A stretch of 46,424 bases of DNA from an uncultured bacterium (GCA_905479655.1 CAJQNK010000180.1:1-46424); one strand, 5' to 3'; positions 1-8,869 are shown, counted from the first letter of the stretch. Program-made: numbers and translations. Notes: generated from the letters alone by a model not told the origin.

Positions 1-947
<947 letters not shown>

Positions 948-1307
948 TCATGGGCGGCGGCGCTCGATCTCCACGCCGACGGCGCCGACCCAGGCGAGCG
1001 CCTGGGGCTTCTCCACGCGCACCCTGACGGCGTCGGCGCCGAACTCCTCCAAGGCGATCCTCGAGATGCTCTCCGCCAGGGCCTCGACCAGGTAGTGCGA
1101 GGAGGACTCGACGTATTCGCCCACCCGGCGGACCAGGGCGCGGTAGTCGAGGGCGTCTTCCAGGTCGTCGCTGGCAGCGGCCGGGGAGCAGTCCCGCTCG
1201 ACCTCCATCTGGACGACGATCTCCTGGCGCTCCCGGCGCTCGTGGTCCTCCACGCCGACGACCCCCTTCACCCGCAGGTCCCGGATCACGATCTTGTCAC
1301 TGGTCAT
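948..1307 (-). CDS. folB: Dihydroneopterin aldolase
   Basis: Converts 7,8-dihydroneopterin to 6-hydroxymethyl-7,8-dihydropterin and glycolaldehyde in folate synthesis. The 119-residue length matches the family (about 120). The N-terminal IRDLRVKGVVGVEDHERRER segment, the central DYRALV and LVEALAESI stretch and the C-terminal VRVEKPQAL motif carrying the catalytic lysine are all present. A strong ribosome site GGAGGAGG lies 9 bases before the ATG. No other folate gene is adjacent. The last codons and stop overlap a 14-bp tandem repeat, and a hairpin lies 22-61 bases upstream of the start. Confidence 0.93.
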   Translation of the reverse strand: MTSDKIVIRDLRVKGVVGVEDHERRERQEIVVQMEVERDCSPAAASDDLEDALDYRALVRRVGEYVESSSHYLVEALAESISRIALEEFGADAVRVRVEKPQALAWVGAVGVEIERRRP

Positions 1308-1328
1308 CGAGACGTACCTCCTCCAGCC

Positions 1329-1368
1329 GACAGGATACGCCCGGTTGAGGACCGGACGCCATCCTGTC
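1329..1368 (-). promoter_or_regulatory. Two-tier inverted repeat upstream of folB
   Basis: GACAGGAT (1329-1336) pairs with ATCCTGTC (1361-1368), and inside it CCGGT (1341-1345) pairs with ACCGG (1351-1355) around a TGAGG loop. On the minus strand it sits just upstream of the folB ribosome site. It could be a leader hairpin of the folB mRNA or an operator; there is no direct evidence for either. Confidence 0.45.
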
Positions 1369-1586
1369 AGCGGAGACGAAGGAGGCGGGACGGTGGAACG
1401 GAGGAGGGTTGTGGCGGGGGAGGTCGACCGAGCGGGCGGCGGGGTTAGGACCAGGGGTGGCGTTTCGGGTGGGACGGTCAGAGGTGGGAATGGATCGGTG
1501 GGAATCTTGGAGGGAGTGTTGGTGGGTGTCCTTCTCGGGGGGTGAGGCCCCTGGCGCTAACTCCGGCGCCCGCTCAATCGTTCATT

Positions 1587-1605
1587 CCGTGCACTATAGG
1601 CACGG
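1587..1605. promoter_or_regulatory. Palindrome CCGTGC-N7-GCACGG with an AT-rich centre
   Basis: CCGTGC (1587-1592) and GCACGG (1600-1605) form a perfect 6-bp inverted repeat around ACTATAG. The spacing and AT centre suit a dimeric repressor site. It lies in the gap between folB and the symporter operon. The controlled gene is unknown. Confidence 0.4.
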
Positions 1606-1840
1606 GGATCAATCTGTCAACCCCAACCCGACACCCCGCAAAGAGTCGGCTTTGCCGGGCTCTCAGGCCCAAGCCAGCCTTGTCTCTTCGGGGATGAAAA
1701 CAGCCAAATCACCCACTTCATTCCCAACAGGGTCTGGATGTCTCATCGCCTATCGTGAATGCATACACCATGCCAACCTCCGGGGCGACCCCGGCCGCAC
1801 CGGGAGAGGGTGCGAAACGGAGCTCCCCTCGGGCGACAGC

Positions 1841-1846
1841 TATGAT
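1841..1846 (+). promoter_or_regulatory. Candidate -10 box (TATGAT) of the symporter-esterase operon
   Basis: TATGAT stands out in otherwise GC-rich sequence about 60 bases before the membrane protein start at 1907. No convincing -35 hexamer is seen at the expected distance. It matches the TAnnnT boxes found elsewhere in this window, but here it would leave a leader of roughly 50 bases. Confidence 0.4.
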
Positions 1847-1906
1847 CCGGCCCGTCCCTGCCGGCCCCGTTCGTCCGCCCTGCCGGGCGTCACAGAGCCT
1901 CTCGAG

Positions 1907-2350
1907 ATGACTCGCCTGATCGCACCGACGACCCTGGGGCTTCTCGCGCTCGCCCTCCTGATCACCAGTCTGGCGCCAGGGGAGACCGCCGCCATCGTCT
2001 TCGGAGCGCTCGCGGCGGCCTTCCCGGTCGGCTTGGCCGCCTTCGCGATCGCGATCGCGCCCGACAGCCGACCGCGACGCCTGCGGACCCTGGGCCTGGT
2101 GACCCTGCTGGTCGTTCTGGAAGGCGGTCTCGCCACGCTCCTTCTCCTCCGGGGATCGGCCACCGTGGGGCCGGGCGGCCTCCCCCTGGCGCCGCTCGTC
2201 CAGATCGTCGTTCTCTGGCTTCTGCCGCTGGTCCTCGTGGTCTGGGTCTACGCCGCGACCTTCGATGGGAGTGGCGCTCCGCCGTCCCCGCGACGGGGCG
2301 GCCGGCCGTCGCCGCCGGAGGACGACCGCACGGAGGGTGAGCCGGTTTGA
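1907..2350 (+). CDS. Small membrane protein, possible symporter partner
   Basis: A 147-residue protein with four predicted membrane helices: about residues 2-20, 25-47, 57-78 and 92-118 (the last contains a VVLWLLPLVLVVWVY stretch). A short Pro/Arg/Glu-rich cytoplasmic tail follows. No family is recognised by residue motifs. It ends in a 4-bp overlap (TTGA) with the sodium:solute symporter gene, so the two are translationally coupled. By position and topology it resembles the small accessory subunits found beside some SSS transporters, but that role is inferred. The start ATG at 1907 was chosen because upstream sequence in the same frame has non-coding composition. Confidence 0.65.
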   Translation: MTRLIAPTTLGLLALALLITSLAPGETAAIVFGALAAAFPVGLAAFAIAIAPDSRPRRLRTLGLVTLLVVLEGGLATLLLLRGSATVGPGGLPLAPLVQIVVLWLLPLVLVVWVYAATFDGSGAPPSPRRGGRPSPPEDDRTEGEPV

Positions 2351-3852
2351 GCCTGATCGACCGTCCCCTCGCCCTCGGGGCCGCCCTGCTCTACCTGGCG
2401 GCGGTCCTCGTGATCGGCATCCTGGCCAGCCGACGGACCCGCGACGCCCGCGACTTCTACATCGCCGGCCAACGCGTCGGACTCCTGGTGACCGCCCTCG
2501 CGACGATGTCCGCGGCCTTCAGCGGCTTCGTCTTCGTGGGCGGCCCCGGCCTCACCTACCGTCTCGGGCTGGCATCGCTGTTCATCAACCTGCCGGTGGC
2601 CTTCACGGGCGGCCTCCTCTGCTGGACGGTCGCGACACGCTTGCGAAAACTCGCCGGACGACCCGACGTCTACACCGTTCCCGACGCCATACTCTGCCGA
2701 TTCGGCAGTCGAAGGGTGTCAGGTCTTGCCGCTGTGGCCGTCCTCGTGGGCACGGTCGGCTACCTGGGGGCCCAGATCCAGGCCCTCGCCGTGGTGACCG
2801 AGGTCGGCCTGGCCCGCGGCCCCCTGGGCGCCTGGGGGCCTGGCATCGGTCTCGGTGTCGCCCTGGTCGTCGTGCTCGCCTACTCCGTCGGCGGCGGGAT
2901 GGTGGCCGGCGTCTACACGGACCTGTTCCAGGGTCTCCTGATGCTGGGCTCGGCGGTCGCGGTGTTCTGGTACGCGATGGCCGCGGCGGGAGGACCCGCC
3001 GGAATCACCCGCTCGATCGCGGCCTCGGAGGCCTTCGGACCGTCCTTCCTGGACCCGCTGGGCGGCGTGCCCCTGGCGACCGCCTTCGGCTTCTACTTCG
3101 TCTTCGGGGTCGGAGTCCTGGGCCAGCCCCACATGCTCCACAAGTTCTACATGATCGACGAACCGGCCAAGCTGCGCTGGTTTCCGGCGGTCCTCGGAGC
3201 CAGCCAGAGCCTCTGCCTACTGATCTGGCTGGGCATCGGTGTCGCGGTCCCCGCCCTCGTCGCCCAAGGGCGGATGGCGCCGCTCGGCCATCCGGACGAG
3301 GCGGCCCCCGCCTTCCTCCTGGGCTTCACGCCGGAGATCCTGGCCGGCCTGGTCTTCGCCGGCATCCTCGCCGCCATCATGTCCACGGCGGACTCGTTCA
3401 TCAATATCGGGGCCGCGGCCCTGGTGCGAGACATCCCCCGGTCCTTCGGTGTAACGCCGAGAGGCGACGGCCTGGCGCGCGGGCGGGCGGCGTCGCTCGT
3501 GGTGGCGCTCGCCGCCACCCTGGTCGCGCTCGTCTACCATGACCTCGTGGCCCTTCTGGGAACCTTCGCCTTCGGCACCTTCGCGGCGGCGCTCGCCCCG
3601 GTGATGGCGGTCGGGCTCGCCTGGGGCCGGGTCACGCCGCGGGCGGCGGGCGCATCCATCGTCACGGGTCTGGTCCTCAACCTCGGCCTGGAGATCCTCG
3701 CCAAGCAGACCCTCTGGCCTGGCCTTCCCCGCCCCCCCCTGCCATCCGGTGTCCTGCCGTCCGCGGTCTCGCTGGCGGCCTCGTTCACGGTCCTGTTCGT
3801 CGTCACCGCGGTCGACGGCCGAGCCGTCAGAGAGCCCCGGGGCGCACGATGA
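2347..3852 (+). CDS. Sodium:solute symporter (SSS family)
   Basis: An inner-membrane transporter expected to couple inward Na+ movement to solute uptake. The 501 residues are almost wholly hydrophobic, consistent with 13 helices of the LeuT-like SSS fold. An early TMSAAFSGFVFVGGPG segment follows the second helix, and STADSF (Ser346-Phe351) lies in the region of the conserved Na2 site of the family. The start is TTG (2347-2349), overlapping the stop of the small membrane gene. The substrate cannot be read from sequence; the downstream esterase (overlap ATGA at 3849-3852) suggests an esterified or sugar-linked organic solute. Confidence 0.88.
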   Translation: MSLIDRPLALGAALLYLAAVLVIGILASRRTRDARDFYIAGQRVGLLVTALATMSAAFSGFVFVGGPGLTYRLGLASLFINLPVAFTGGLLCWTVATRLRKLAGRPDVYTVPDAILCRFGSRRVSGLAAVAVLVGTVGYLGAQIQALAVVTEVGLARGPLGAWGPGIGLGVALVVVLAYSVGGGMVAGVYTDLFQGLLMLGSAVAVFWYAMAAAGGPAGITRSIAASEAFGPSFLDPLGGVPLATAFGFYFVFGVGVLGQPHMLHKFYMIDEPAKLRWFPAVLGASQSLCLLIWLGIGVAVPALVAQGRMAPLGHPDEAAPAFLLGFTPEILAGLVFAGILAAIMSTADSFINIGAAALVRDIPRSFGVTPRGDGLARGRAASLVVALAATLVALVYHDLVALLGTFAFGTFAAALAPVMAVGLAWGRVTPRAAGASIVTGLVLNLGLEILAKQTLWPGLPRPPLPSGVLPSAVSLAASFTVLFVVTAVDGRAVREPRGAR

Positions 3853-4934
3853 GGGGCGACACCCGAACTCCGACCCGACCCACCACGGCCGTCCGCGTCC
3901 GCTATCCGCTGGCCGAGGGCTCCATCGCCCTGCGCCTCGACTCCGACTGGGATCGAGATGTGGAGGCGGTGGCCCTCGAGGACGGAGCGGCCACCACGAC
4001 CTTCCAGCTCCGCCTCTCGCGTCCCTACGCCTACTTCAAGCCCGTGCTCCGGCGCGACGGACAGGAGGTCCGTTGGGCCGCGGGCAACGACTATCTCCTG
4101 GTGGCGGGCGCCGACCGCACGATCTACCCGAGCTTCTGGGCCGAGTCGATCTGCACCCCCTGTGACGTGCGCGAGGTCTCCGGGGAGGGCGGCGCCCCCC
4201 CGATCTCCTACCGGGTGTTCCAGCCGCCCGGCTACGGCGAGAACGTCCTGAAGAGGTATCCGGTCGTCTACATCCAGGACGGACAGAACCTGTTCTTCCC
4301 CGAGGAGAGCGCGTTCGGCAAGGCCTGGCGGATCGGCGAGACCCTGGAGTGGCTCGCCGCCATGAACGCCATCGACAAGGTCCTCATCGTGGGCCTGGTG
4401 CCCCAGGACCGCCAAAGGGACTACACGGCCCCGGGCTACCAGAGCTACGGCGAGACCCTGGTCCAGCGGGTCCTGCCCGAGGTCGAGAGCGACTGGCGGG
4501 CCCTCCGGGGTCCCGAGAACACGGCGGTGATGGGCTCGTCGCTGGGGGGCGTCGTCTCGTTCTTCCTGGCCTGGAACTGGCCCGAGACCTTCGGCATGAC
4601 GGCCTGCATGTCGAGCACCTTCGGCTGGCGGGACGACCTGCGGAGCCGGATCGCCAGCGAGCCCCAGCGCGACCTGCGCATCTACCTGGACAGCGGCTGG
4701 CCCGACGACAACTACGAGGTGACGCGAGCGATGCGCGACCTCCTCGTCCAGCGCGGCTACGGTCGTCGCCGCGACCTGATGTACCTCGCGTTCCCCCAGG
4801 CGCTCCACGACGAGCGCTACTGGGCACTGCGGGTGCCGATCCCGTTCCAGTTCTTCTTCCGTAGCGGCCCCCTTCCCGGCGTCTCCCCGGGGCTGCTCGG
4901 CTTCGACGGTCCGGAACGGCCGACGAAGGGCTAA
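3849..4934 (+). CDS. Esterase-D-type alpha/beta hydrolase with N-terminal beta domain
   Basis: The 361-residue protein has an N-terminal beta-rich part (about 10-85) like the carbohydrate-binding-type domains in front of some esterases. The Esterase_D catalytic domain follows, with YPVVYIQDGQNLFF at about 136-149. The nucleophile elbow is GSSLGG with Ser231, the probable acid is Asp281 or Asp286 in YLDSGWPDD, and the base is His320 in ALHDERYW. There is no signal peptide, so it should act in the cytoplasm, possibly on the compound imported by the overlapping SSS symporter. The substrate is unknown; siderophore, feruloyl or acyl-sugar esters are all possible. The stop codon TAA lies in the left tip of a palindromic repeat, so the natural C terminus may have been altered. 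Confidence 0.8.
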   Translation: MRGDTRTPTRPTTAVRVRYPLAEGSIALRLDSDWDRDVEAVALEDGAATTTFQLRLSRPYAYFKPVLRRDGQEVRWAAGNDYLLVAGADRTIYPSFWAESICTPCDVREVSGEGGAPPISYRVFQPPGYGENVLKRYPVVYIQDGQNLFFPEESAFGKAWRIGETLEWLAAMNAIDKVLIVGLVPQDRQRDYTAPGYQSYGETLVQRVLPEVESDWRALRGPENTAVMGSSLGGVVSFFLAWNWPETFGMTACMSSTFGWRDDLRSRIASEPQRDLRIYLDSGWPDDNYEVTRAMRDLLVQRGYGRRRDLMYLAFPQALHDERYWALRVPIPFQFFFRSGPLPGVSPGLLGFDGPERPTKG

Positions 4935-5113
4935 CCTGACGTTCTCACCAATTGTCTACTACGAAACCGTATGTACCTGAATCTGCGGCGTTACGCTCCG
5001 CTCGGGCTCCTAGACGTACAGACAGTACGACTGCGTCGCCCTCGGTCGCAAGCCTTGCATCTCCAGGCACCTACGGCCTCTCGCAACGACACCCGGTGAG
5101 AAGGCCAGGCTAA
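4931..5113. repeat. Full-length imperfect palindromic repeat element (~183 bp)
   Basis: The left end CTAACCTGACGTTCTCACC is the near reverse complement of the right end GGTGAGAAGGCCAGGCTAA. The two arms pair imperfectly over the whole length and meet at CGTAC-AGACA-GTACG (about 5017-5031). It has no coding capacity and fills the gap between the esterase and tatT. Its left tip contains the esterase stop codon, and its right tip runs into the -10 box of tatT. A left-arm copy occurs at 17009-17096 and isolated right tips at 33093-33118 and 36258-36287. It resembles a MITE or large REP-type element; no transposase is in the window. Confidence 0.85.
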
Positions 5114-5116
5114 GAT
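5111..5116 (+). promoter_or_regulatory. -10 box TAAGAT of tatT (leaderless type)
   Basis: TAAGAT ends 6 bases before the ATG at 5123 and there is no Shine-Dalgarno sequence in the short gap. The TA is part of the repeat tip CAGGCTA. Confidence 0.6.
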
Positions 5117-5122
5117 CGCGTG

Positions 5123-6046
5123 ATGCGAACCGCCGAGAGAGCGATCGTCGTCCGGCTCCTGTCGCTTCTCGTCGTGCTCGCGATGGCGCCCGGCTGCTCC
5201 CTCCGGCGCATGGCCATCAACAGCGTCGCGGACTCGCTCTCGTCCGCCGGCGACGTCTGGTCCTCCGACGACGACCCGGAGCTCATCCGCGCGGCGACCC
5301 CGTTCGCGCTCAAGACCACGGAGTCGCTGCTGGCGGAGGCGCCCGAGCACGAGGGCCTTCTGCTGTCGGCCTGCTCCGGCTTCACGCAGTACGCCTACGC
5401 CTTCGTCGAGCTGGACGCTTTCGAGATCGAGCCCGAGAGCTGGCGCCGAGCCGAGGAGCTGCGCGAGCGCGCTCTCAAGCTCTACCTGCGAGGCCGCAAC
5501 TACTGCCTACGGGCTCTCGACCTCCGCGCGCCCGGAGCGACCGAGAGACTGCGGCAGGATGCCGCAGGCGCCCTCTCCGAGTTCGACGAGAGCGCGTTGC
5601 CGCTCCTCTTCTGGACCGCGGCATCGTGGGGCTCCGCGATCAGCCTGGGTCTCGACCGCCCGGACCTGGTCGTGGACCTGCCCGCGGTGCGGGCGCTCAT
5701 CGAACGCGCCCTCACCCTCGACCCGCAGTGGAATCGCGGCTCCATCCACGAGGCGCTGATCAGCATCGAGGCGCTGCCGGAGACCATGGGGGGCTCTCCC
5801 GACGAGGCCCGCCGCCACTTCGAGAAGGCGGTCGAGCTCTCCGGCGGCACGCGCGCCTCTCCCTACGTGACGTTGGCCGAGGGTCTCATGGTCGGCGAGC
5901 AGGATCGCGCCCGCTTCGAGGTGCTCCTGCGGTCCGCGCTGGCCGTCGACCCGGACGCCGTGCCGTCCGAGCGGCTGGCCAATCTGCTGGCTCAGAGGAG
6001 GGCCAGGCTCCTGCTGGAGCGCACCGAAGAGCTCTTCCTGGAGTAG
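5123..6046 (+). CDS. TRAP transporter TatT component family lipoprotein
   Basis: A 307-residue exported protein: N-terminal hydrophobic segment and lipobox LAMAPGC, then helical repeats as in the TatT family, the trimeric periplasmic partner of some TRAP transporters. Supporting stretches are the early CSGFTQYAYAFVELDAFE, the central LPLLFWTAASWGSAISLGLD and the TPR-like GGSPDEARRHFEKAVELSGG. The length fits the family (about 300). In known systems the gene neighbours the DctP-type binding protein and DctM/Q membrane genes; none is nearby here, so it is solitary. The ATG at 5123 is preferred over the overlapping GTG at 5120 because it sits 6 bases after the TAAGAT box. Confidence 0.85.
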   Translation: MRTAERAIVVRLLSLLVVLAMAPGCSLRRMAINSVADSLSSAGDVWSSDDDPELIRAATPFALKTTESLLAEAPEHEGLLLSACSGFTQYAYAFVELDAFEIEPESWRRAEELRERALKLYLRGRNYCLRALDLRAPGATERLRQDAAGALSEFDESALPLLFWTAASWGSAISLGLDRPDLVVDLPAVRALIERALTLDPQWNRGSIHEALISIEALPETMGGSPDEARRHFEKAVELSGGTRASPYVTLAEGLMVGEQDRARFEVLLRSALAVDPDAVPSERLANLLAQRRARLLLERTEELFLE

Positions 6047-6159
6047 CCGCCCGACGAGGTGGTGCCGGGCGGCCCGACGGTCCTCCGCAGGACGCTCGCC
6101 GCAGGAGCGGAGTTGCCGGAGACGCCGCGGGACGGCTGGCTCTCGGCGTGGACCGTCGC

Positions 6160-6437
6160 GAGCCGACGCGCGAAGAGAGGGCGATCATGCCCACCGCTCC
6201 GTCGGAGGTCAGCAGCGGCGTCGCCAGCAGGCTCCGGACCCCGGCATCGATCATGCTGTGGGCCTCCGAGAACCGCTCGTCACCCGCGAGGTCCAGGCTG
6301 AGGGCGGCCAGACCCTTGTCGACCACCTCGGAGATCAGGACGAGGCCGCAGTTCGACGAGCGACCGATCACCAGGGTCTCGCCCTCGTGCACGAAGTCGA
6401 ACGCCTCGCCCTCGGGAGGTTGGACAAGGAAGCTTGA
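6160..6437 (-). pseudogene. Decayed FHA-GAF domain fragment
   Basis: The minus strand encodes GEAFDFVHEGETLVIGRSSN, which is the start of an FHA phosphothreonine-binding domain (GRSS loop). After only about 5 more residues it joins EVVDKGLAALSLDLAGDERF and then GVRSLLATPLLTSDGAVGMI, the middle and end of a GAF domain. The rest of FHA, the linker and the start of GAF are missing. There is no proper start, and the sequence after ALSSR is not protein-like. FHA-GAF architecture occurs in sigma-54 activators and adenylate cyclases, so this is a remnant of such a signalling gene with an internal deletion and lost ends. Confidence 0.6.
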
Positions 6438-6440
6438 TCA

Positions 6441-6597
6441 CCGGCGGCAGTCCACCAACAGTCGGGCTTTGAGGCCCCGTGGCGACGGCTCGACCGCCTC
6501 GAGGAGGACACCCTCGGAACGGTCCACCACGACCGACCAGGTCAGGCTCTCCGCCCGCGCGAGCGGACCGACCCATCCCTCGCAGCCGATTGCTGTC
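6441..6597 (-). other. Open minus-strand stretch upstream of the FHA fragment, origin unknown
   Basis: In the same frame as the FHA fragment, about 50 codons with good high-GC codon usage end at a TGA (6438-6440), with residues such as LTWSVVVDRSEGVLLEAVEP. It may be part of the same decayed gene interrupted by a stop, or the tail of another lost gene. No family is recognised. Confidence 0.3.
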
Positions 6598-6695
6598 CGT
6601 TGCTATTCTTCGCGGGAGCGGCCACCCGTGGCCGCCCTCCGTCTCGCCGCCCACGGAGACGCCGTCCTCACCCACCTTCACCGGAGCCCATCGAG

Positions 6696-8855
6696 GTGAC
6701 CCGAAGCACCGCGTATCGCGTGACCGGCCTGGACTGCGCCGAGGAGGTCCGCGCCCTGAAGGGCGCCGTCGGACCGGTGGTCGGCGACGAGGAGCGGCTC
6801 GCGTTCGACCTCCTGCGCGGTCGGATGATCATCCGCGGCCCGGTCTCGACAGCCGAGAGCCGGCGGATCCGGGAGGTCGTCGCGGAGATCGGGATGGAGG
6901 CCACGCCGTGGAGCGAGGACCCCGGCGAGACCGAGACCTGGTGGCGACGCCGGGGGCGCTCGGCGCTGTGCGCCGTCAGCGGCCTCGCCGTGGCCCTCGG
7001 CGTCGGCCTCCACGCCGCCGGTGGCGCCGGTCTGCTCCCGGCGTTGGGCGGCGGCGGCCAGGTCCCCCTGGTCTCACGCCTCCTGTACCTCGGGGCCATC
7101 GCTGGCGGCCTGCGCTGGGTGCTACCGCGGGCCTGGAGCTCGCTGCGCCGGCGCGCGGCCGACATGAACCTGCTCATGACCGTCGCCATCGCCGGCGCCC
7201 TGATCCTGGGCGAGTGGCTCGAGGCCGCCACCGTGGCGTTCCTGTTCGCCCTGGCCCTCGAGCTCGAGCGGTGGAGCATCGGCCGGGCCCGGCGGGCGAT
7301 CTCGTCCCTCCTCGACCTGGCGCCGCCGACCGCCCGGGTCGTGGACGAACGGAGTGGCGACACCGGGACCTCGACTCCGGTGGAGGAGATCGGGATCGGG
7401 GCCCGGATCCGGGTCCGACCCGGAGAGAAGGTCCCCCTGGACGGCCGGGTTTGCGAGGGGCGCACGACGGTCGACGAGTCTCCGATCACCGGCGAGTCGC
7501 TGCCGTCCGCCAAGGAGCCCGGAGACCCCGTCTACGCTGGCACCGTGAACCGCGACGGCACGCTGGAGATCGAGGTCACGCGCGCCGCCAACGACACGAC
7601 GCTCGCCCGCATCATCCGCCGGGTCGAGGAGGCCCAGACCCGCCGCGCGCCCACCGAACGCTGGGTCGACCGCTTCGCCCGCGTCTACACCCCTCTCATG
7701 ATGGCGCTCGCCGCCGTCGTCGCCGTCGTCCCGCCTCTCGTGTTCGGCGACTTCGCCGCCTGGTTCTACCGCGCCCTGGTCCTCCTCGTCATCGCCTGCC
7801 CGTGCGCCCTGGTGATCTCGACTCCGGTCAGCGTGGTCGCCGGCCTGGCCCGTGCTGCCCGCGCGGGGGTCTTGGTCCAGGGCGGTCAGTACCTGGAGAT
7901 CCCGGCGACTCTGCGGGCGATCGCCTTCGACAAGACGGGCACCCTCACGCTGGGCGAGCCCCGGGTGGTCCAGGTCGTCGCCCTCCAGGGCCACGACGAG
8001 GCGGAGGTGCTCGCGATCGCTGCGGCCCTCGAGTGTGAGAGCAACCATCCCCTGGCCTCGGCCGTGCTGGAGGAGGCGCGACGGAGAGCGGTCGACTTCG
8101 CGCCCGCCACCCGGACGAGGGAGCTCCGGGGTCTCGGCATCGTGGGGACGCTCGAAGGTCGCCCCGCCTGGATCGGCAACCACCGCTTCGTGATCCAGCG
8201 CAGCGGACCGGGGGAGGCCGGCGGCCCGGACCCCGACGAGCTCGCCGCCGCCATGGAGGGTCAGGGACGGTCCGTGGTGGCGGTCGGCGAGGAGGACCAC
8301 GTCTGCGGCCTGTTGGCCGTCGCGGACGAGATCAGGCCCGAGGCGCGGGAGGCGATTCGCCAGCTCCGGGCCTCCGGAGTCGAAAGGCTGGAGCTGCTGA
8401 CCGGTGACAATCAGCGGACCGCGGAGTGCGTCGCCGCGGCCCTCGGCCTCGACGCCGCCCGCTCCGAGCTCCTGCCCGAGGAGAAGGTGGAGGCCGTCCG
8501 TCGGCTGCAGGCCGAGGTCGGACCCACCGCCATGGTCGGAGACGGCATCAACGACGCCCCGGCCCTCGCGGCCTCCTCGGTGGGGATCGCCATGGGGGTC
8601 AGGGGAAGCGACGCGGCCATCGAGACCGCCGACATCGCCCTCATGACGGACGAGCTCCGGCGGCTTCCCTGGCTCGTGCGTCACTCCCGCCGCACCCTCA
8701 ACGTGATCCGGCAGAACATCATCTTCGCGCTGGCCGTGAAGGCGGCCTTCCTGCTGCTGGCGGCCGCCGGCGTCGCCACCCTCTGGATGGCGATCGCCGC
8801 CGACATGGGCGCCTCGCTCCTGGTGATCGCGAACGCGCTCCGGCTCCTGCGCTAG
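6696..8855 (+). CDS. Heavy-metal P-type ATPase (Zn/Cd/Pb type, P1B-2)
   Basis: Exports divalent soft metals from the cytoplasm using ATP. Order of parts over 719 residues: short HMA-like metal domain with GLDC (Cys14); membrane helices; actuator domain with DESPITGES; metal-gate CPC (Cys368-Pro-Cys370); phosphorylation site DKTGT (Asp412); the SNHPLA motif with the HP pair; LTGDN and VGDGINDAPAL hinge; last helices with the K...LWMAIAADMGASLL pattern typical of Zn/Cd pumps rather than Cu pumps. The HMA domain has CAEE instead of CxxC. The GTG start at 6696 has GGAG about 10 bases upstream; longer frames upstream are arginine/proline-rich and non-coding. No MerR/ArsR-type regulator is adjacent. 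Confidence 0.93.
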   Translation: MTRSTAYRVTGLDCAEEVRALKGAVGPVVGDEERLAFDLLRGRMIIRGPVSTAESRRIREVVAEIGMEATPWSEDPGETETWWRRRGRSALCAVSGLAVALGVGLHAAGGAGLLPALGGGGQVPLVSRLLYLGAIAGGLRWVLPRAWSSLRRRAADMNLLMTVAIAGALILGEWLEAATVAFLFALALELERWSIGRARRAISSLLDLAPPTARVVDERSGDTGTSTPVEEIGIGARIRVRPGEKVPLDGRVCEGRTTVDESPITGESLPSAKEPGDPVYAGTVNRDGTLEIEVTRAANDTTLARIIRRVEEAQTRRAPTERWVDRFARVYTPLMMALAAVVAVVPPLVFGDFAAWFYRALVLLVIACPCALVISTPVSVVAGLARAARAGVLVQGGQYLEIPATLRAIAFDKTGTLTLGEPRVVQVVALQGHDEAEVLAIAAALECESNHPLASAVLEEARRRAVDFAPATRTRELRGLGIVGTLEGRPAWIGNHRFVIQRSGPGEAGGPDPDELAAAMEGQGRSVVAVGEEDHVCGLLAVADEIRPEAREAIRQLRASGVERLELLTGDNQRTAECVAAALGLDAARSELLPEEKVEAVRRLQAEVGPTAMVGDGINDAPALAASSVGIAMGVRGSDAAIETADIALMTDELRRLPWLVRHSRRTLNVIRQNIIFALAVKAAFLLLAAAGVATLWMAIAADMGASLLVIANALRLLR

Positions 8856-8869
8856 CCGGCTAGGTCAGG

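Larger units (their letters stand above)
1369..1906. other. Long intergenic region with a G-rich strand and no recognised gene
   Basis: From about 1380 to 1545 the plus strand is strikingly G-rich and C-poor, with frequent GGG/GGGG runs. From about 1550 to 1800 the composition drops to moderate GC. A long plus frame crosses the region, but its composition is not protein-like until the membrane gene at 1907. A palindrome (1587-1605) and a -10-like box (1841-1846) are listed separately. No tRNA or known RNA family is recognised. Confidence 0.5.

Noticed and set aside
1409..1906. Upstream extension of the small membrane protein gene
   Set aside because: Residues are Arg/Gly/Pro/Ser-rich with no protein-like pattern; the real gene starts with the hydrophobic segment at 1907.
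2265..3542. Second frame over the symporter
   Set aside because: Arginine/proline-rich out-of-frame shadow typical of high-GC DNA.
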